The notes under the pieces: generated by a model | Told to the model about the DNA's origin: nothing | Seen by the model: only the letters and a program-made list of their open reading frames with translations | Databases searched by the model: none | Assembly: GCA_040905705.1 (NCBI GenBank) | Contig: JBBDQZ010000053.1 | Coordinates: forward strand, 30,942-94,941 | DNA length: 64,000 nucleotides | DNA from: JBBDQZ01 sp040905705 | GTDB lineage: Bacteria; Bacteroidota; Rhodothermia; Balneolales; Natronogracilivirgulaceae | Direction of reading: 5' to 3' | Part shown: positions 52,848-61,750 of the stretch, piece after piece | Numbering within the stretch: the first letter of the stretch is position 1 | How the letters are laid out: each line of letters begins with the position of its first letter | Made by a program: the position numbers and the translations under genes

Positions 52848-54746
52848 ATGGAAATAAACGAGACCCTCGACCATTGGCGTAACCGATACAAGAAAAAATT
52901 TCTGAAGGAAAATGATATTTTTTCGAATGTCAGAAGAGGAGATAAAATTTTTATTGGTACCGGATGTGGAGAGCCGCAATATCTTGTCAAGGCTCTGGTC
53001 AAGTTTCTCGAACAGTATCCCAAAGCGGTTGCTGATGCTGAGCTGATGCAGGTATGGACGCTTGGTGTTGCCCCCTGGAAAGATCAGAAATTTGATTATA
53101 ATTTCAGACATAACTCGTTCTTTATCGGGGATAACTCCCGCGAAACGGTTAATGCCGGCCTGGCCGATTACACACCAGTGTTTCTTTCAAGAGTGCCTCA
53201 GTTGTTGAAAAGCAGACACATCGAAATTGACGTTGCGATGTTTCAGACCTCCATGCCGGATAAAAACGGCTTTGTCAGTCTCGGTATAAGCGTCGATATT
53301 ACCAAAGCCGCCATTGAATCAGCCGGACTGACCATTGCTCAGATCAATCCCCGAATGCCGCGTGTACATGGCCAGGCCTTTATCCATTTGAAGGATATAG
53401 ACTATGCTATATACAAGGAGGAAGAGCTCATAGAATATACCCAGCAGGTTCCAGGAGACATTTCACAACGAATCGGTAAATACGTTGCCCGAATAATTGA
53501 AGACGGGGATACCATCCAGCTTGGATACGGAAGCCTGCCCAATGCGATTCTCGCCAATTTGAAAGACAAAAAGCATATCGGTATCCACACTGAACTGTTA
53601 ACGGATTCGATGGTTGACCTCATGGAACTCGGTGTCATTGATAACTCGAAGAAAAGCATTGACCGCGGAAAAACGATTGCATCATTCTGTATGGGAACCA
53701 GGGAAACCTATGATTATATTGATGATAACCCTGGTATTGAATTCAGAGAAATCAGCTATACAAATAATCCGCTGGTCATCGCTCAAATTCACAATATGAC
53801 GGCTATAAATGCGGCACTTCAGATTGATCTCACCGGACAGTCTACATCCGAATCGATTGGCAGACAGTTTTACAGCGGTATCGGGGGGCATGCCGATTTT
53901 ATGCGGGGGGCCAATCTTTCCCCTAACGGAAAGACCATTCTGGTTCTTCAGTCGACGGCAAAAAATGAAGAAGTGTCGCGCATAGTGCCCTTTCTTGAAA
54001 GCGGTACGGGAGTGACCCTTAACAGGGGGGACATAAACTATATCGTAACGGAGTTCGGAGCCGCCTATCTGCATGGAAGAAACATCCGTGAGAGGGCCAT
54101 GGATATCATTTCTATTGCTCATCCCAAATTCAGGGCAGAACTTATTGAAAAAGCAAAAGAATATAATCTCATCTACAAAGACCAGGCCTATATACCCGGA
54201 AAGAAAGGTGAATATCCCGAGCATATAGAAAAGTACAGGGAGAGTGTATCCGGTATGTTTCTTCACTTTCGTCCGGTGAGAATCAATGATGAACCCCTTG
54301 TCAAGGACTTCTTCTACTCGTTGTCTGATGAAAGTTTCAAAAGACGTTTCATGTCAACGCGTATGGATATTCCTCATTCGCGCAGGCAGGAGTTTGTTGT
54401 TATAGACTATACCAGGGAGCTTACCCTGCTTGCATGTATAGAGAAAGGAGGCAAAGAAGAAGTGGTTGGTATGGGACAAATTAACAAGTATCCGGACGGT
54501 AAAATGGGGGAAGTGTCATTCGCGGTAAGAGATGATTATCAAAATAAAGACATAGCCACGGATATGCTCAGATACCTGAGCGAAATTGCGGTTAGCGATA
54601 ATATGGAAGGCTTCACAGCAGAGGTTTTGTTAAATAACAAAGCGATGGTGAGGGTCTTTGAAAAAATGGGTTTTGATATGGAAAAAAAAGTTGAGAACGG
54701 CGTTTACGAATTGATAATGAGATTTGGTGAATGGAAACATGAGTGA
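52848..54746 (+). CDS. Acetyl-CoA hydrolase/CoA-transferase fused to a GNAT domain
   Basis: A 632-residue fusion. Residues about 1-430 are an acetyl-CoA hydrolase/transferase of the 4-hydroxybutyrate CoA-transferase/SUCHT group (RRGDKIFIGTGCGEPQYLVK, DIDTLQLGYGSLPNAI-type motif TIQLGYGSLPNAIL, FYSGIGGHADFMRGA); the glutamate expected to form the CoA thioester is near the GAAYLHG segment. Residues about 465-632 are a GNAT acetyltransferase (FRPVRINDEPLVKDFFYSL, then FAVRDDYQNKDIATDM). Similar fusions occur in Proteobacteria and are uncharacterised. It overlaps the next gene by eight bases and starts the acyl-CoA operon. No clear ribosome-binding sequence precedes ATG 52848. Confidence 0.88.
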   Translation: MEINETLDHWRNRYKKKFLKENDIFSNVRRGDKIFIGTGCGEPQYLVKALVKFLEQYPKAVADAELMQVWTLGVAPWKDQKFDYNFRHNSFFIGDNSRETVNAGLADYTPVFLSRVPQLLKSRHIEIDVAMFQTSMPDKNGFVSLGISVDITKAAIESAGLTIAQINPRMPRVHGQAFIHLKDIDYAIYKEEELIEYTQQVPGDISQRIGKYVARIIEDGDTIQLGYGSLPNAILANLKDKKHIGIHTELLTDSMVDLMELGVIDNSKKSIDRGKTIASFCMGTRETYDYIDDNPGIEFREISYTNNPLVIAQIHNMTAINAALQIDLTGQSTSESIGRQFYSGIGGHADFMRGANLSPNGKTILVLQSTAKNEEVSRIVPFLESGTGVTLNRGDINYIVTEFGAAYLHGRNIRERAMDIISIAHPKFRAELIEKAKEYNLIYKDQAYIPGKKGEYPEHIEKYRESVSGMFLHFRPVRINDEPLVKDFFYSLSDESFKRRFMSTRMDIPHSRRQEFVVIDYTRELTLLACIEKGGKEEVVGMGQINKYPDGKMGEVSFAVRDDYQNKDIATDMLRYLSEIAVSDNMEGFTAEVLLNNKAMVRVFEKMGFDMEKKVENGVYELIMRFGEWKHE

Positions 54747-56853
54747 GCATATCAAGTGTCTGTTTGAGCCTGAGTCGGTTGCCATTATTGGAGCTTCGCA
54801 TAACCCCGGAAAAATCGGGTACACTATTCTGAATAATCTGATCACCGGTGGATATAAAGGCCGCATATATCCGGTGAATCCGGCCGGAGGCGAGATTCTG
54901 GGATGCCCGGTATATAGATCGCTCAAGGAAATTAAGGGTGATATCGATGTGGCATCTTTGGCCATTCCTGCAAAATATTGCCTTGATGCTGTTCGTGATT
55001 GTGCAGAAAAAGGCGTGAAAAATATTCAGATCATCAGTTCAGGCTTTTCTGAAATTGGTAATCACAAGGAAGAATACGAAATTGTACGTATTGCAAAGTC
55101 GGCCGGGATGAGAGTGTTAGGCCCCAACATATTCGGAGTATTTTCTGCCGAATCATCCATGAATCTGACCTTTTCCGCGACCAGGATAAAGGAGGGGAAT
55201 GTAGCGATTCTAACCCAGAGCGGGGCTCTTGGAATAGCGATGATCGGAAGGACGGTTGTGGATAATATGGGCCTTTCCGTGATTGTCTCGACGGGGAACA
55301 AATGTGATATCGATGAGGCTGAACTTCTTGAATATCTGGGGGATCATAAAAAAACCAGGGTGATCCTGATATATATAGAAGGCGTCAAAGAGGGCGAACG
55401 CCTATTGCAGGTACTTGGAAAAACAGCACTGAAAAAACCGGTTATTATCATAAAAGCGGGCCGGTCCAAACGGGGTGCCATGGCGGCCGCCTCTCATACC
55501 GGCTCCCTGGCCGGACTTGATGCTATTTTTGATTCGGTCATTAAACAATGCGGAGCACTCAGAGCGGAAAGCCTTGAAGAGGCATTCAACTGGTGCCGGT
55601 TTCTTTCTTTCGCACCGGAACCATCCGGAAAAAATACGGTTATCGTGACAAACGGTGGAGGTATTGGTGTTTTGGCCACAGACGCCTGTGAAAAGTATAA
55701 TATTGAGCTGTTTGACGACCAGCGTGTACTTCAGGAATATTTTGAGAAAGCCACTCCATCATTCGGTTCCACCAGAAATCCCATAGATATTACAGGGGGT
55801 GCCAGGGCGGGTGATTACAAGTTGGCACTCACTGCACCGGTCGCATGTGAACATATTGATTCCACCCTCACCCTGTATTGTGAGACAGCTGTTTTTGATT
55901 CAGATAATCTTGTCCCCATGGTGCGGTCGACTTATGAACAACATTTGCAATCGAAGAAACCGGTCTCCTATGCGATTGTGGGGGGTGAATCTGTTGAAAA
56001 AGCGATTCATGAACTTAACCGGCAGAACCTCCCGGTATTTCGTGATGTGGAGCCGGCTGTCTCCTGTATGGGCGCATTGTATAGATACAGCGAATTTAAA
56101 AACAGGCCCAGAACAGAGGATTACAAGCCGGATATCAACTTCGAGGAAATAAACACGGTTATTGACAAGGCTATGGCCGATGGCCGTTCATTTCTGCTTG
56201 CAGATGAAGCGCAGGCGGTCATGAATGCATCGGGCATACAAATTCCTGCAAGCATGATCGCCACAGATATACAAGCAGCCATAGATGCTTCCAATTCAAT
56301 TGGCTATCCGGTAGTCATGAAAGTCGTTTCTAAAGATATTATTCACAAAAGCGATGCGGGGGGCCTGGCCCTTGACCTTGAAAACAGGGAGGAGGTCATC
56401 GAAGCTTACGAGGCAATAATGAAAAACTGCCGGGAGTATGATTCCCGGGCGCATATTACGGGCGTAGAGATAGCGGAAATGGTCAGGCCAGGCCTTGAAA
56501 TGGTTGTAGGTGCCGTCAGAGACGCAGCTTTTGGACCTGTGGTTATGTGCGGGCTTGGCGGGGTCTATGTCGAGGTCTTAAAAGACGTTGCGTTCCGGTC
56601 ATACCCTCTGGACGCTGAAGAGGCTGGGCGGATGCTCCGGGAGATCAAGTCGTATTCACTTTTACTTGGGGTACGGGGAGAGAAAAAGAAGGATATCAAC
56701 GGTGTAACGGATATCATTCTCAAAGTGGGAGCCATCCTTTCCGGTTGTGGCAGAATTACGGATATAGAAATTAATCCCGTAGTGGTTTATGAAGAGTCTG
56801 AAGGAAACAAAGCTCTTGACATCAGAATATTATTAAGAAAACAAGGAGATTGA
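54739..56853 (+). CDS. Acetate-CoA ligase (ADP-forming), alpha and beta fused
   Basis: A protein of 704 residues from ATG 54739. Upstream TTG/GTG codons are in frame, but the ATG matches the family start (MSEHIKCLFEPESVAIIGASHNPGKIG). The alpha half (to about residue 450) has the CoA-binding Rossmann part and the phospho-histidine in ASHTGSLAGLDAIF; the beta half is an ATP-grasp domain (YPVVMKVVSKDIIHKSDAGGL). The enzyme interconverts acyl-CoA + ADP + Pi and acid + CoA + ATP and is well known for conserving energy from acyl-CoA. It overlaps the preceding gene by eight bases and is followed after three bases by the DRTGG-type gene. Several AGG/AGA codons are seen. Confidence 0.93.
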   Translation: MSEHIKCLFEPESVAIIGASHNPGKIGYTILNNLITGGYKGRIYPVNPAGGEILGCPVYRSLKEIKGDIDVASLAIPAKYCLDAVRDCAEKGVKNIQIISSGFSEIGNHKEEYEIVRIAKSAGMRVLGPNIFGVFSAESSMNLTFSATRIKEGNVAILTQSGALGIAMIGRTVVDNMGLSVIVSTGNKCDIDEAELLEYLGDHKKTRVILIYIEGVKEGERLLQVLGKTALKKPVIIIKAGRSKRGAMAAASHTGSLAGLDAIFDSVIKQCGALRAESLEEAFNWCRFLSFAPEPSGKNTVIVTNGGGIGVLATDACEKYNIELFDDQRVLQEYFEKATPSFGSTRNPIDITGGARAGDYKLALTAPVACEHIDSTLTLYCETAVFDSDNLVPMVRSTYEQHLQSKKPVSYAIVGGESVEKAIHELNRQNLPVFRDVEPAVSCMGALYRYSEFKNRPRTEDYKPDINFEEINTVIDKAMADGRSFLLADEAQAVMNASGIQIPASMIATDIQAAIDASNSIGYPVVMKVVSKDIIHKSDAGGLALDLENREEVIEAYEAIMKNCREYDSRAHITGVEIAEMVRPGLEMVVGAVRDAAFGPVVMCGLGGVYVEVLKDVAFRSYPLDAEEAGRMLREIKSYSLLLGVRGEKKKDINGVTDIILKVGAILSGCGRITDIEINPVVVYEESEGNKALDIRILLRKQGD

Positions 56854-56856
56854 ATA

Positions 56857-57894
56857 ATGAAAAGTGCGGTTTTTGCATCGATGCAGAAAGGTTCCGGTAA
56901 AACGTCCGTCCTGATTGGGATCATGGCAGCTCTGAACAACAGGTACGGATATATTAAACCGTTGGGCGACAGGTTGATATACAAAAGAAAAAGAAACCGG
57001 GATTACGATTCGAACCTTATTGTCGATCTGTTCGGACTTGCCGAGGAACCTGAAGGTATCACACTTGGTTTCGACCACTCCAAATTACGATACATGTATG
57101 ACAATGATACCATAAGTCAAGCAGTAGGCGAACTTGTAGTAAAGGCTGGGAAGGACAGAGAGGGTGTATTCATTGAGGCCGGGAAGGATATCTTTTACGG
57201 TGCGTCGCTAAGACTCGATCCGCTGTCATTGGCTCGATACACAGATTCCTCACTGGTAATGATTGTCAGCGGTGAGGATGAGTCTATTATTGATGCCCTT
57301 ACCTTCACGAAAAGAAATATCGACATAAAGGATATCAAAAACACATTTGTGATCATAAACAAGGTCAATGATGTAGATGAATTCGAGAGTCTGTATCTCA
57401 AGGATATTAAAAATATGGGATTTAATGTCCTGGGTATTCTTCCCTATAAAGAACAGCTTTCCACTTACAGTGTAAGTTATCTGGCCGAGAGGCTCTATGC
57501 TAAAGTTATCGCAGGCGAAAAGGGAATGGGCCAAACTATAAAAAATATTTTTGTTGGTGCCATGTCAACGGGAGAATCTCTAAGGAATCCACTTTTCAAC
57601 AAGGAAAACAAGTTTCTGATCACCAGTGGGGATCGCAGCGATATGATCCTCGCCGCCCTGGAAAGTAATGCTGTAGGGGTTCTGTTGACCAATAATATTT
57701 TACCGCCTTCCAATATTATTTCTCTTGCCAATGAAAAACATATTCCGTTATTGCTGGTTGCTATGGATACATTCAATGCCGCAAGGAAGATAGGCCGTCT
57801 GGAGACGCTTCTCACTAGTGAAAACAAGGAGTTGGTTCAACTCCTCTCTCAGATGGCCGATAAATATATAGACATCGACAGGTTATTCGGGTAG
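56857..57894 (+). CDS. BioD-like P-loop and DRTGG domain protein (Pta N-terminal-like)
   Basis: A 345-residue protein resembling the regulatory N-terminus of long phosphate acetyltransferases. The P-loop is ASMQKGSGKTSVLIGI (residues 7-22) in a dethiobiotin-synthetase-like domain, followed by a DRTGG domain with ITSGDRSDMILAAL (about residues 255-268) and LLTNNILPP. In long Pta these domains sense nucleotides or ligands; here they are a separate protein and the catalytic Pta domain is reduced to a remnant 5.7 kb downstream. It is the third gene of the operon with a three-base gap. Arginines use AGA/AGG in 11 of 16 codons, an unusual profile compared with housekeeping genes here. Confidence 0.82.
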   Translation: MKSAVFASMQKGSGKTSVLIGIMAALNNRYGYIKPLGDRLIYKRKRNRDYDSNLIVDLFGLAEEPEGITLGFDHSKLRYMYDNDTISQAVGELVVKAGKDREGVFIEAGKDIFYGASLRLDPLSLARYTDSSLVMIVSGEDESIIDALTFTKRNIDIKDIKNTFVIINKVNDVDEFESLYLKDIKNMGFNVLGILPYKEQLSTYSVSYLAERLYAKVIAGEKGMGQTIKNIFVGAMSTGESLRNPLFNKENKFLITSGDRSDMILAALESNAVGVLLTNNILPPSNIISLANEKHIPLLLVAMDTFNAARKIGRLETLLTSENKELVQLLSQMADKYIDIDRLFG

Positions 57895-57895
57895 G

Positions 57896-57924
57896 AATAC
57901 CAGCCGGTGAATCCGGTTGGTATT
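57896..57924 (+). terminator. Hairpin at the end of the acyl-CoA operon
   Basis: Arms AATACCAGCCGG (57896-57907) and CCGGTTGGTATT (57913-57924) pair at 12 positions, counting one G-T pair, with a five-base loop, starting two bases after the stop. A T-rich tail is missing, so this is a probable terminator or transcript-end structure. Confidence 0.55.
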
Positions 57925-58029
57925 GTGATATACCCGATATGAACCAGCATATGAAACAGCGATTCAATAATTCAGTACGGTGAATCTGTTATGATATTAT
58001 TGACATGCCGTATTCCGATCCGGCGGATC

Positions 58030-59427
58030 TTACCGAGGCTGTTTTTTTAGCATATGTGGTTTTATCTGAATAACAACGAGAGCCGCGACCAGGCAGGCAA
58101 TACCTGAGATCCAGAATGCCAGCCGGTAATCCCCTACAGTAAATAATGCTTCTATCGGGGTACCTTTTGGGCATAACGTGTTATAAGGTACTGATTCCAC
58201 AACCCGCATCAGTCTGGCCGCCAGATAAGGGCCGAATATTCCGCCGGCACCGTAGGCAGTGAACATCCATCCATAATTTGCGCCGATGTTTTTTGTGCCA
58301 AAAAAATCAGCGGTTATGGCAGGATATACAGCAAGATAGCCGCCGAAACAGAGGCCGACTATGCTGATGCCAATCAGATATAAAGGAAAGAGCTGCAGCC
58401 AATCAAGCATCAGCATGGCGATGCCACAAAGAAGAAACATGATGGCGAGTACGTATCTGCGGTCTATCATGTCCGAAATTTTCCCCCAGAGTATGCGGCC
58501 GAAGGAATTAAATATGGCCAATATGGAGACGGCCGAGGCTCCGGCAGCCGTAACGCTGAGATAGGTTGAATATGAGATTGGGGATGGCATCGATCCGAAG
58601 GAAAAGGATTGCCAAATCGGAGAAATTTTCATGATCACCTGAAGGCCGGCTGTACAACCGACAAGATAGGTAACCCACAGCAGCCAGAAGGCGGGAGACC
58701 TCAGCATTTCAGCGGGAGTATAATCTGTTTTTCCGGCCGCCCCGGCCGCTTTGGAAACGTCCGGCGCATTCCATCCTTCAGGCTTGTATCCATCCGGAGG
58801 ATTGCGCAACAACTGAGCCCCGGCAACCACAATCACAAAAAAGATAACGCCCAATATCATAAAAGCATTGAAGACTCCAACCTGTGGCACATTAAAAAAT
58901 GGTATACCCAACAGGGTATAGGAATCACCGCAAGTAAGGGCCCGTCCCAGCGGGGCAAAGAAAAAAGCTCCGGCACCAAATCCGGCTACTGCAAGTCCGG
59001 TCACCAATCCACGTTTGTCGGGGAACCATTTGACGCAGGTGGCAATGGGACAAACATAAGCAGCTCCGATACCGATACCCCCGAGTATAGCATAAGTAAA
59101 AATCAGCCATGCCAATGCAACGGAAGGCTCAAAAAATTCAGCAAAACGGGCTAATATAAGTCCGGATCCAAGAATGATGCCACCTGTCGTGGCAACGATC
59201 CCGGGGCCAAGCCGGTCCTGTATGCGTCCTCCGAAAATGACAGCAATCGCGAATGAAGCCAGAACTATCTGTGCCGGCATAGTTACCTGGGATTCAGTCC
59301 AGGTTGGGAAATATTCAAGAAGTGGCGACTGAAAAACACTCCAGATATATACCGCGCCCAGGCTGACCTGAATAACCAGTGCTCCGACAACAACCCACCA
59401 TCGATTCATTACTTTTTTTTTAGACAT
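58030..59427 (-). CDS. OFA family MFS transporter (oxalate/formate antiporter type)
   Basis: A protein of 465 residues from ATG 59427, preceded by GAGGGG eight bases upstream; the frame is open to 59550 but the extra 41 residues are not transporter-like. It has twelve membrane helices and the OFA pattern: NRWWVVVGALVIQVSLGAVYIWSVFQSPL at the start, FGGRIQDRLGPG after helix 3, GAAYVCPIATCVKWFPDKRGLVTG, and WGKISDMIDRRYVL. OFA proteins exchange carboxylates such as oxalate/formate, or import pyruvate or lactate; given Acs and the acetate genes around it, a short carboxylate is a reasonable but unproven substrate. It is convergent with the acyl-CoA operon and lies 162 bases downstream of acs. 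Confidence 0.88.
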   Translation of the reverse strand: MSKKKVMNRWWVVVGALVIQVSLGAVYIWSVFQSPLLEYFPTWTESQVTMPAQIVLASFAIAVIFGGRIQDRLGPGIVATTGGIILGSGLILARFAEFFEPSVALAWLIFTYAILGGIGIGAAYVCPIATCVKWFPDKRGLVTGLAVAGFGAGAFFFAPLGRALTCGDSYTLLGIPFFNVPQVGVFNAFMILGVIFFVIVVAGAQLLRNPPDGYKPEGWNAPDVSKAAGAAGKTDYTPAEMLRSPAFWLLWVTYLVGCTAGLQVIMKISPIWQSFSFGSMPSPISYSTYLSVTAAGASAVSILAIFNSFGRILWGKISDMIDRRYVLAIMFLLCGIAMLMLDWLQLFPLYLIGISIVGLCFGGYLAVYPAITADFFGTKNIGANYGWMFTAYGAGGIFGPYLAARLMRVVESVPYNTLCPKGTPIEALFTVGDYRLAFWISGIACLVAALVVIQIKPHMLKKQPR

Positions 59428-59589
59428 ATTTTTACCCCTCACAATAATATTTAAGCCTTTTATGTCGAATTCAGTGCAATAATTTCTGCAAAAGAAGTGC
59501 AGTACAAGCAAATAATAAAAACAGGGCGGGATGTATCTTTTTGGACACACCCACCCGAACTACGTGTTAGATAAATAAGACTTTATGCT

Positions 59590-61575
59590 TTATTTCTTTC
59601 GGCCGGCGATTAGATGATCAACCACGCTTGGATCGGCCAGTGTTGTGATGTCTCCCAGATTGCCGGTGTCTTTTTCAGCAATTTTGCGCAAAATTCGCCT
59701 CATTATCTTGCCTGATCGGGTTTTAGGCAGAGATGGTGCAAATTGAATTGCTTCGGGAGCTGCAATAGGGCCGATCTCCTTGCGAACATGCGTGATCAGC
59801 TCTTTTTTGAGGTCATCGCTTTCGGCCACCCCTTCTAGGAGTGTAACATAGGCGTAAAGGCCCTGGCCTTTGATTTCGTGCGGAATTGGAGTGACGGCCG
59901 CCTCGGCCACTTTTGCATGGCTGACCAGTGCACTCTCGACTTCAGCGGTACCGATTCGATGGCCGGAGACATTAACGACATCATCGATACGTCCCATCAA
60001 CCAGTAGTCACCGTCCTCGTCAATCCGGCAACCGTCACCTGTGAAGTAAATATTGTCAAACATGGTGAAGTAGGTATCAATGAACCGGTCGTGATCGCCC
60101 CACATTGTGCGCATCATGCCCGGCCAGGGTTTGCGGATGCACAGTTTGCCACCTTCATTGCGATCGCATGTTGTTGCGTCATCCCGCAATATCACCGGGT
60201 CGACGCCGAAGTACGGACGCGATGCGCTGCCGGGCTTGAGTGTCATGGGGCCGGGCAGGGGGGTAATCATAAAGCCGCCGGTCTCGGTTTGCCACCAGGT
60301 ATCCACGATCGGACAACGGGCTCGCCCGACCTTGTTATAGTACCACATCCAGGTCTCGGGATTAATCGGCTCGCCCACGGTTCCCAGTATCCTGAGTGAA
60401 TCCAGTTTATACTTCATTACCCACTCATCTCCTTCCCGTTTCAGAGCACGAATGGCTGTAGGAGCAGTGTAAAACGAGGTTACCTTGAATTTGTCACATA
60501 CCTGCCAGAATCTGCCGGGATCCGGATAGGTCGGTACACCTTCAAACATGAGACTGGTTGTGCCATTGGCAAGAGGCCCGTATACGATATAACTATGCCC
60601 GGTCACCCATCCGATATCGGCGGTACACCAGTAGATATCGCCGTCCTGAATGTCGAAGACATGTTTGTGGGTCAATGCCACATGCAGCAGGTATCCGCCG
60701 GTAGTGTGAACCACACCTTTGGGCTTGCCGGTCGAACCTGAGGTATAGAGAATGAAAAGTGGATCTTCAGCATTCATGCTTTCAGCCGGACAGTCGGAAT
60801 CGACCTCTGTCATTTCTTCGTGATACCAATGATCACGTTCCGGTTTCATATTGCAGGATATGTCATTGACTTTAACGACGATCACGTTTTCTATCGTAGG
60901 ACAGCTCTGCAGTGCTTCGTCGGAAATATCTTTTAAAGGTATACGTTTACCCCCTCGTATCGAGACATTCGAGGTAATGAGCATTTTGCAATCAGAATCG
61001 TTGACACGATCTTTGATTGCATCGGCACTGAAACCACCGAAGATAACCGAGTGAATAGCTCCAATCCGTGCACAAGCCAGCATGGCTATGGCCAGTTCCG
61101 GAACCATGGGCATATAAATCGCCACCCGGTCGCCTTTTTGGATGCCCCTGGCCTTTAATACATTGGCAAACTGACAGACTTCCTTGTGCAACTCTTTATA
61201 AGTGTATTTTTTAACAGCGCTGTCCTCCTCACCCTGCCAGAGAATAGCGGTTTTATTTGCTATGGGAGTTTCGAGATGACGGTCAAGGCAGTTATAGGAG
61301 ACATTTAATTCACCATCAGCAAACCAGGTATGTTCAATGATCCTTTTTTTAGTTTTCCAGGTGTATTCGAGGGCTTTGGTCGGATTTTTGAACCAGTCAA
61401 GCTCCCCGGCTTGTTCCAACCAGAACCTGTCGGGTTCATTGATGGAACGGTTCCACATTTCCTGATACTCTTCCATCGTTTTGATCCGGGCATTATTCCG
61501 GATATGATCCGGCGGGGGAAAAATACGGGACTCAGACATTAATGATTGCATACCTGATGTGTTTTTTTCAGTCAT
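59590..61575 (-). CDS. acs: Acetyl-CoA synthetase (AMP-forming)
   Basis: A 661-residue acetate-CoA ligase. The adenylation motifs are YTSGSTGKPKGVVHTTGG, TADIGWVTGHSYIVYGPL, WWQTETGGFMITP and the C-terminal YFTGDGCRIDEDGDYW, followed by PKTRSGKIMRRILRKIA. Lys 623 in that last segment is the residue that is inactivated by reversible acetylation in characterised Acs; a GNAT-fused CoA-hydrolase nearby could in principle act on it. The enzyme activates acetate with ATP to acetyl-CoA. Arginines are mostly CGN codons, so it looks native. The next gene upstream, the caspase-like lipoprotein, is divergent with a 175-base gap. Confidence 0.96.
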   Translation of the reverse strand: MTEKNTSGMQSLMSESRIFPPPDHIRNNARIKTMEEYQEMWNRSINEPDRFWLEQAGELDWFKNPTKALEYTWKTKKRIIEHTWFADGELNVSYNCLDRHLETPIANKTAILWQGEEDSAVKKYTYKELHKEVCQFANVLKARGIQKGDRVAIYMPMVPELAIAMLACARIGAIHSVIFGGFSADAIKDRVNDSDCKMLITSNVSIRGGKRIPLKDISDEALQSCPTIENVIVVKVNDISCNMKPERDHWYHEEMTEVDSDCPAESMNAEDPLFILYTSGSTGKPKGVVHTTGGYLLHVALTHKHVFDIQDGDIYWCTADIGWVTGHSYIVYGPLANGTTSLMFEGVPTYPDPGRFWQVCDKFKVTSFYTAPTAIRALKREGDEWVMKYKLDSLRILGTVGEPINPETWMWYYNKVGRARCPIVDTWWQTETGGFMITPLPGPMTLKPGSASRPYFGVDPVILRDDATTCDRNEGGKLCIRKPWPGMMRTMWGDHDRFIDTYFTMFDNIYFTGDGCRIDEDGDYWLMGRIDDVVNVSGHRIGTAEVESALVSHAKVAEAAVTPIPHEIKGQGLYAYVTLLEGVAESDDLKKELITHVRKEIGPIAAPEAIQFAPSLPKTRSGKIMRRILRKIAEKDTGNLGDITTLADPSVVDHLIAGRKK

Positions 61576-61750
61576 AGTTCCACGATTTTATGAAATAGTT
61601 AATATTAGTTTTAACTTTCGTACTTCACGTTGCAAATACTTTATAGTTTTTTGCTATCCCTATACTATTGTATTGCTAATAATAATTTATTTTCAAAATA
61701 GCAAATCTTCCGAAGATTGCAACTAATTAAACGGTATTTGTTCTCTTTAC

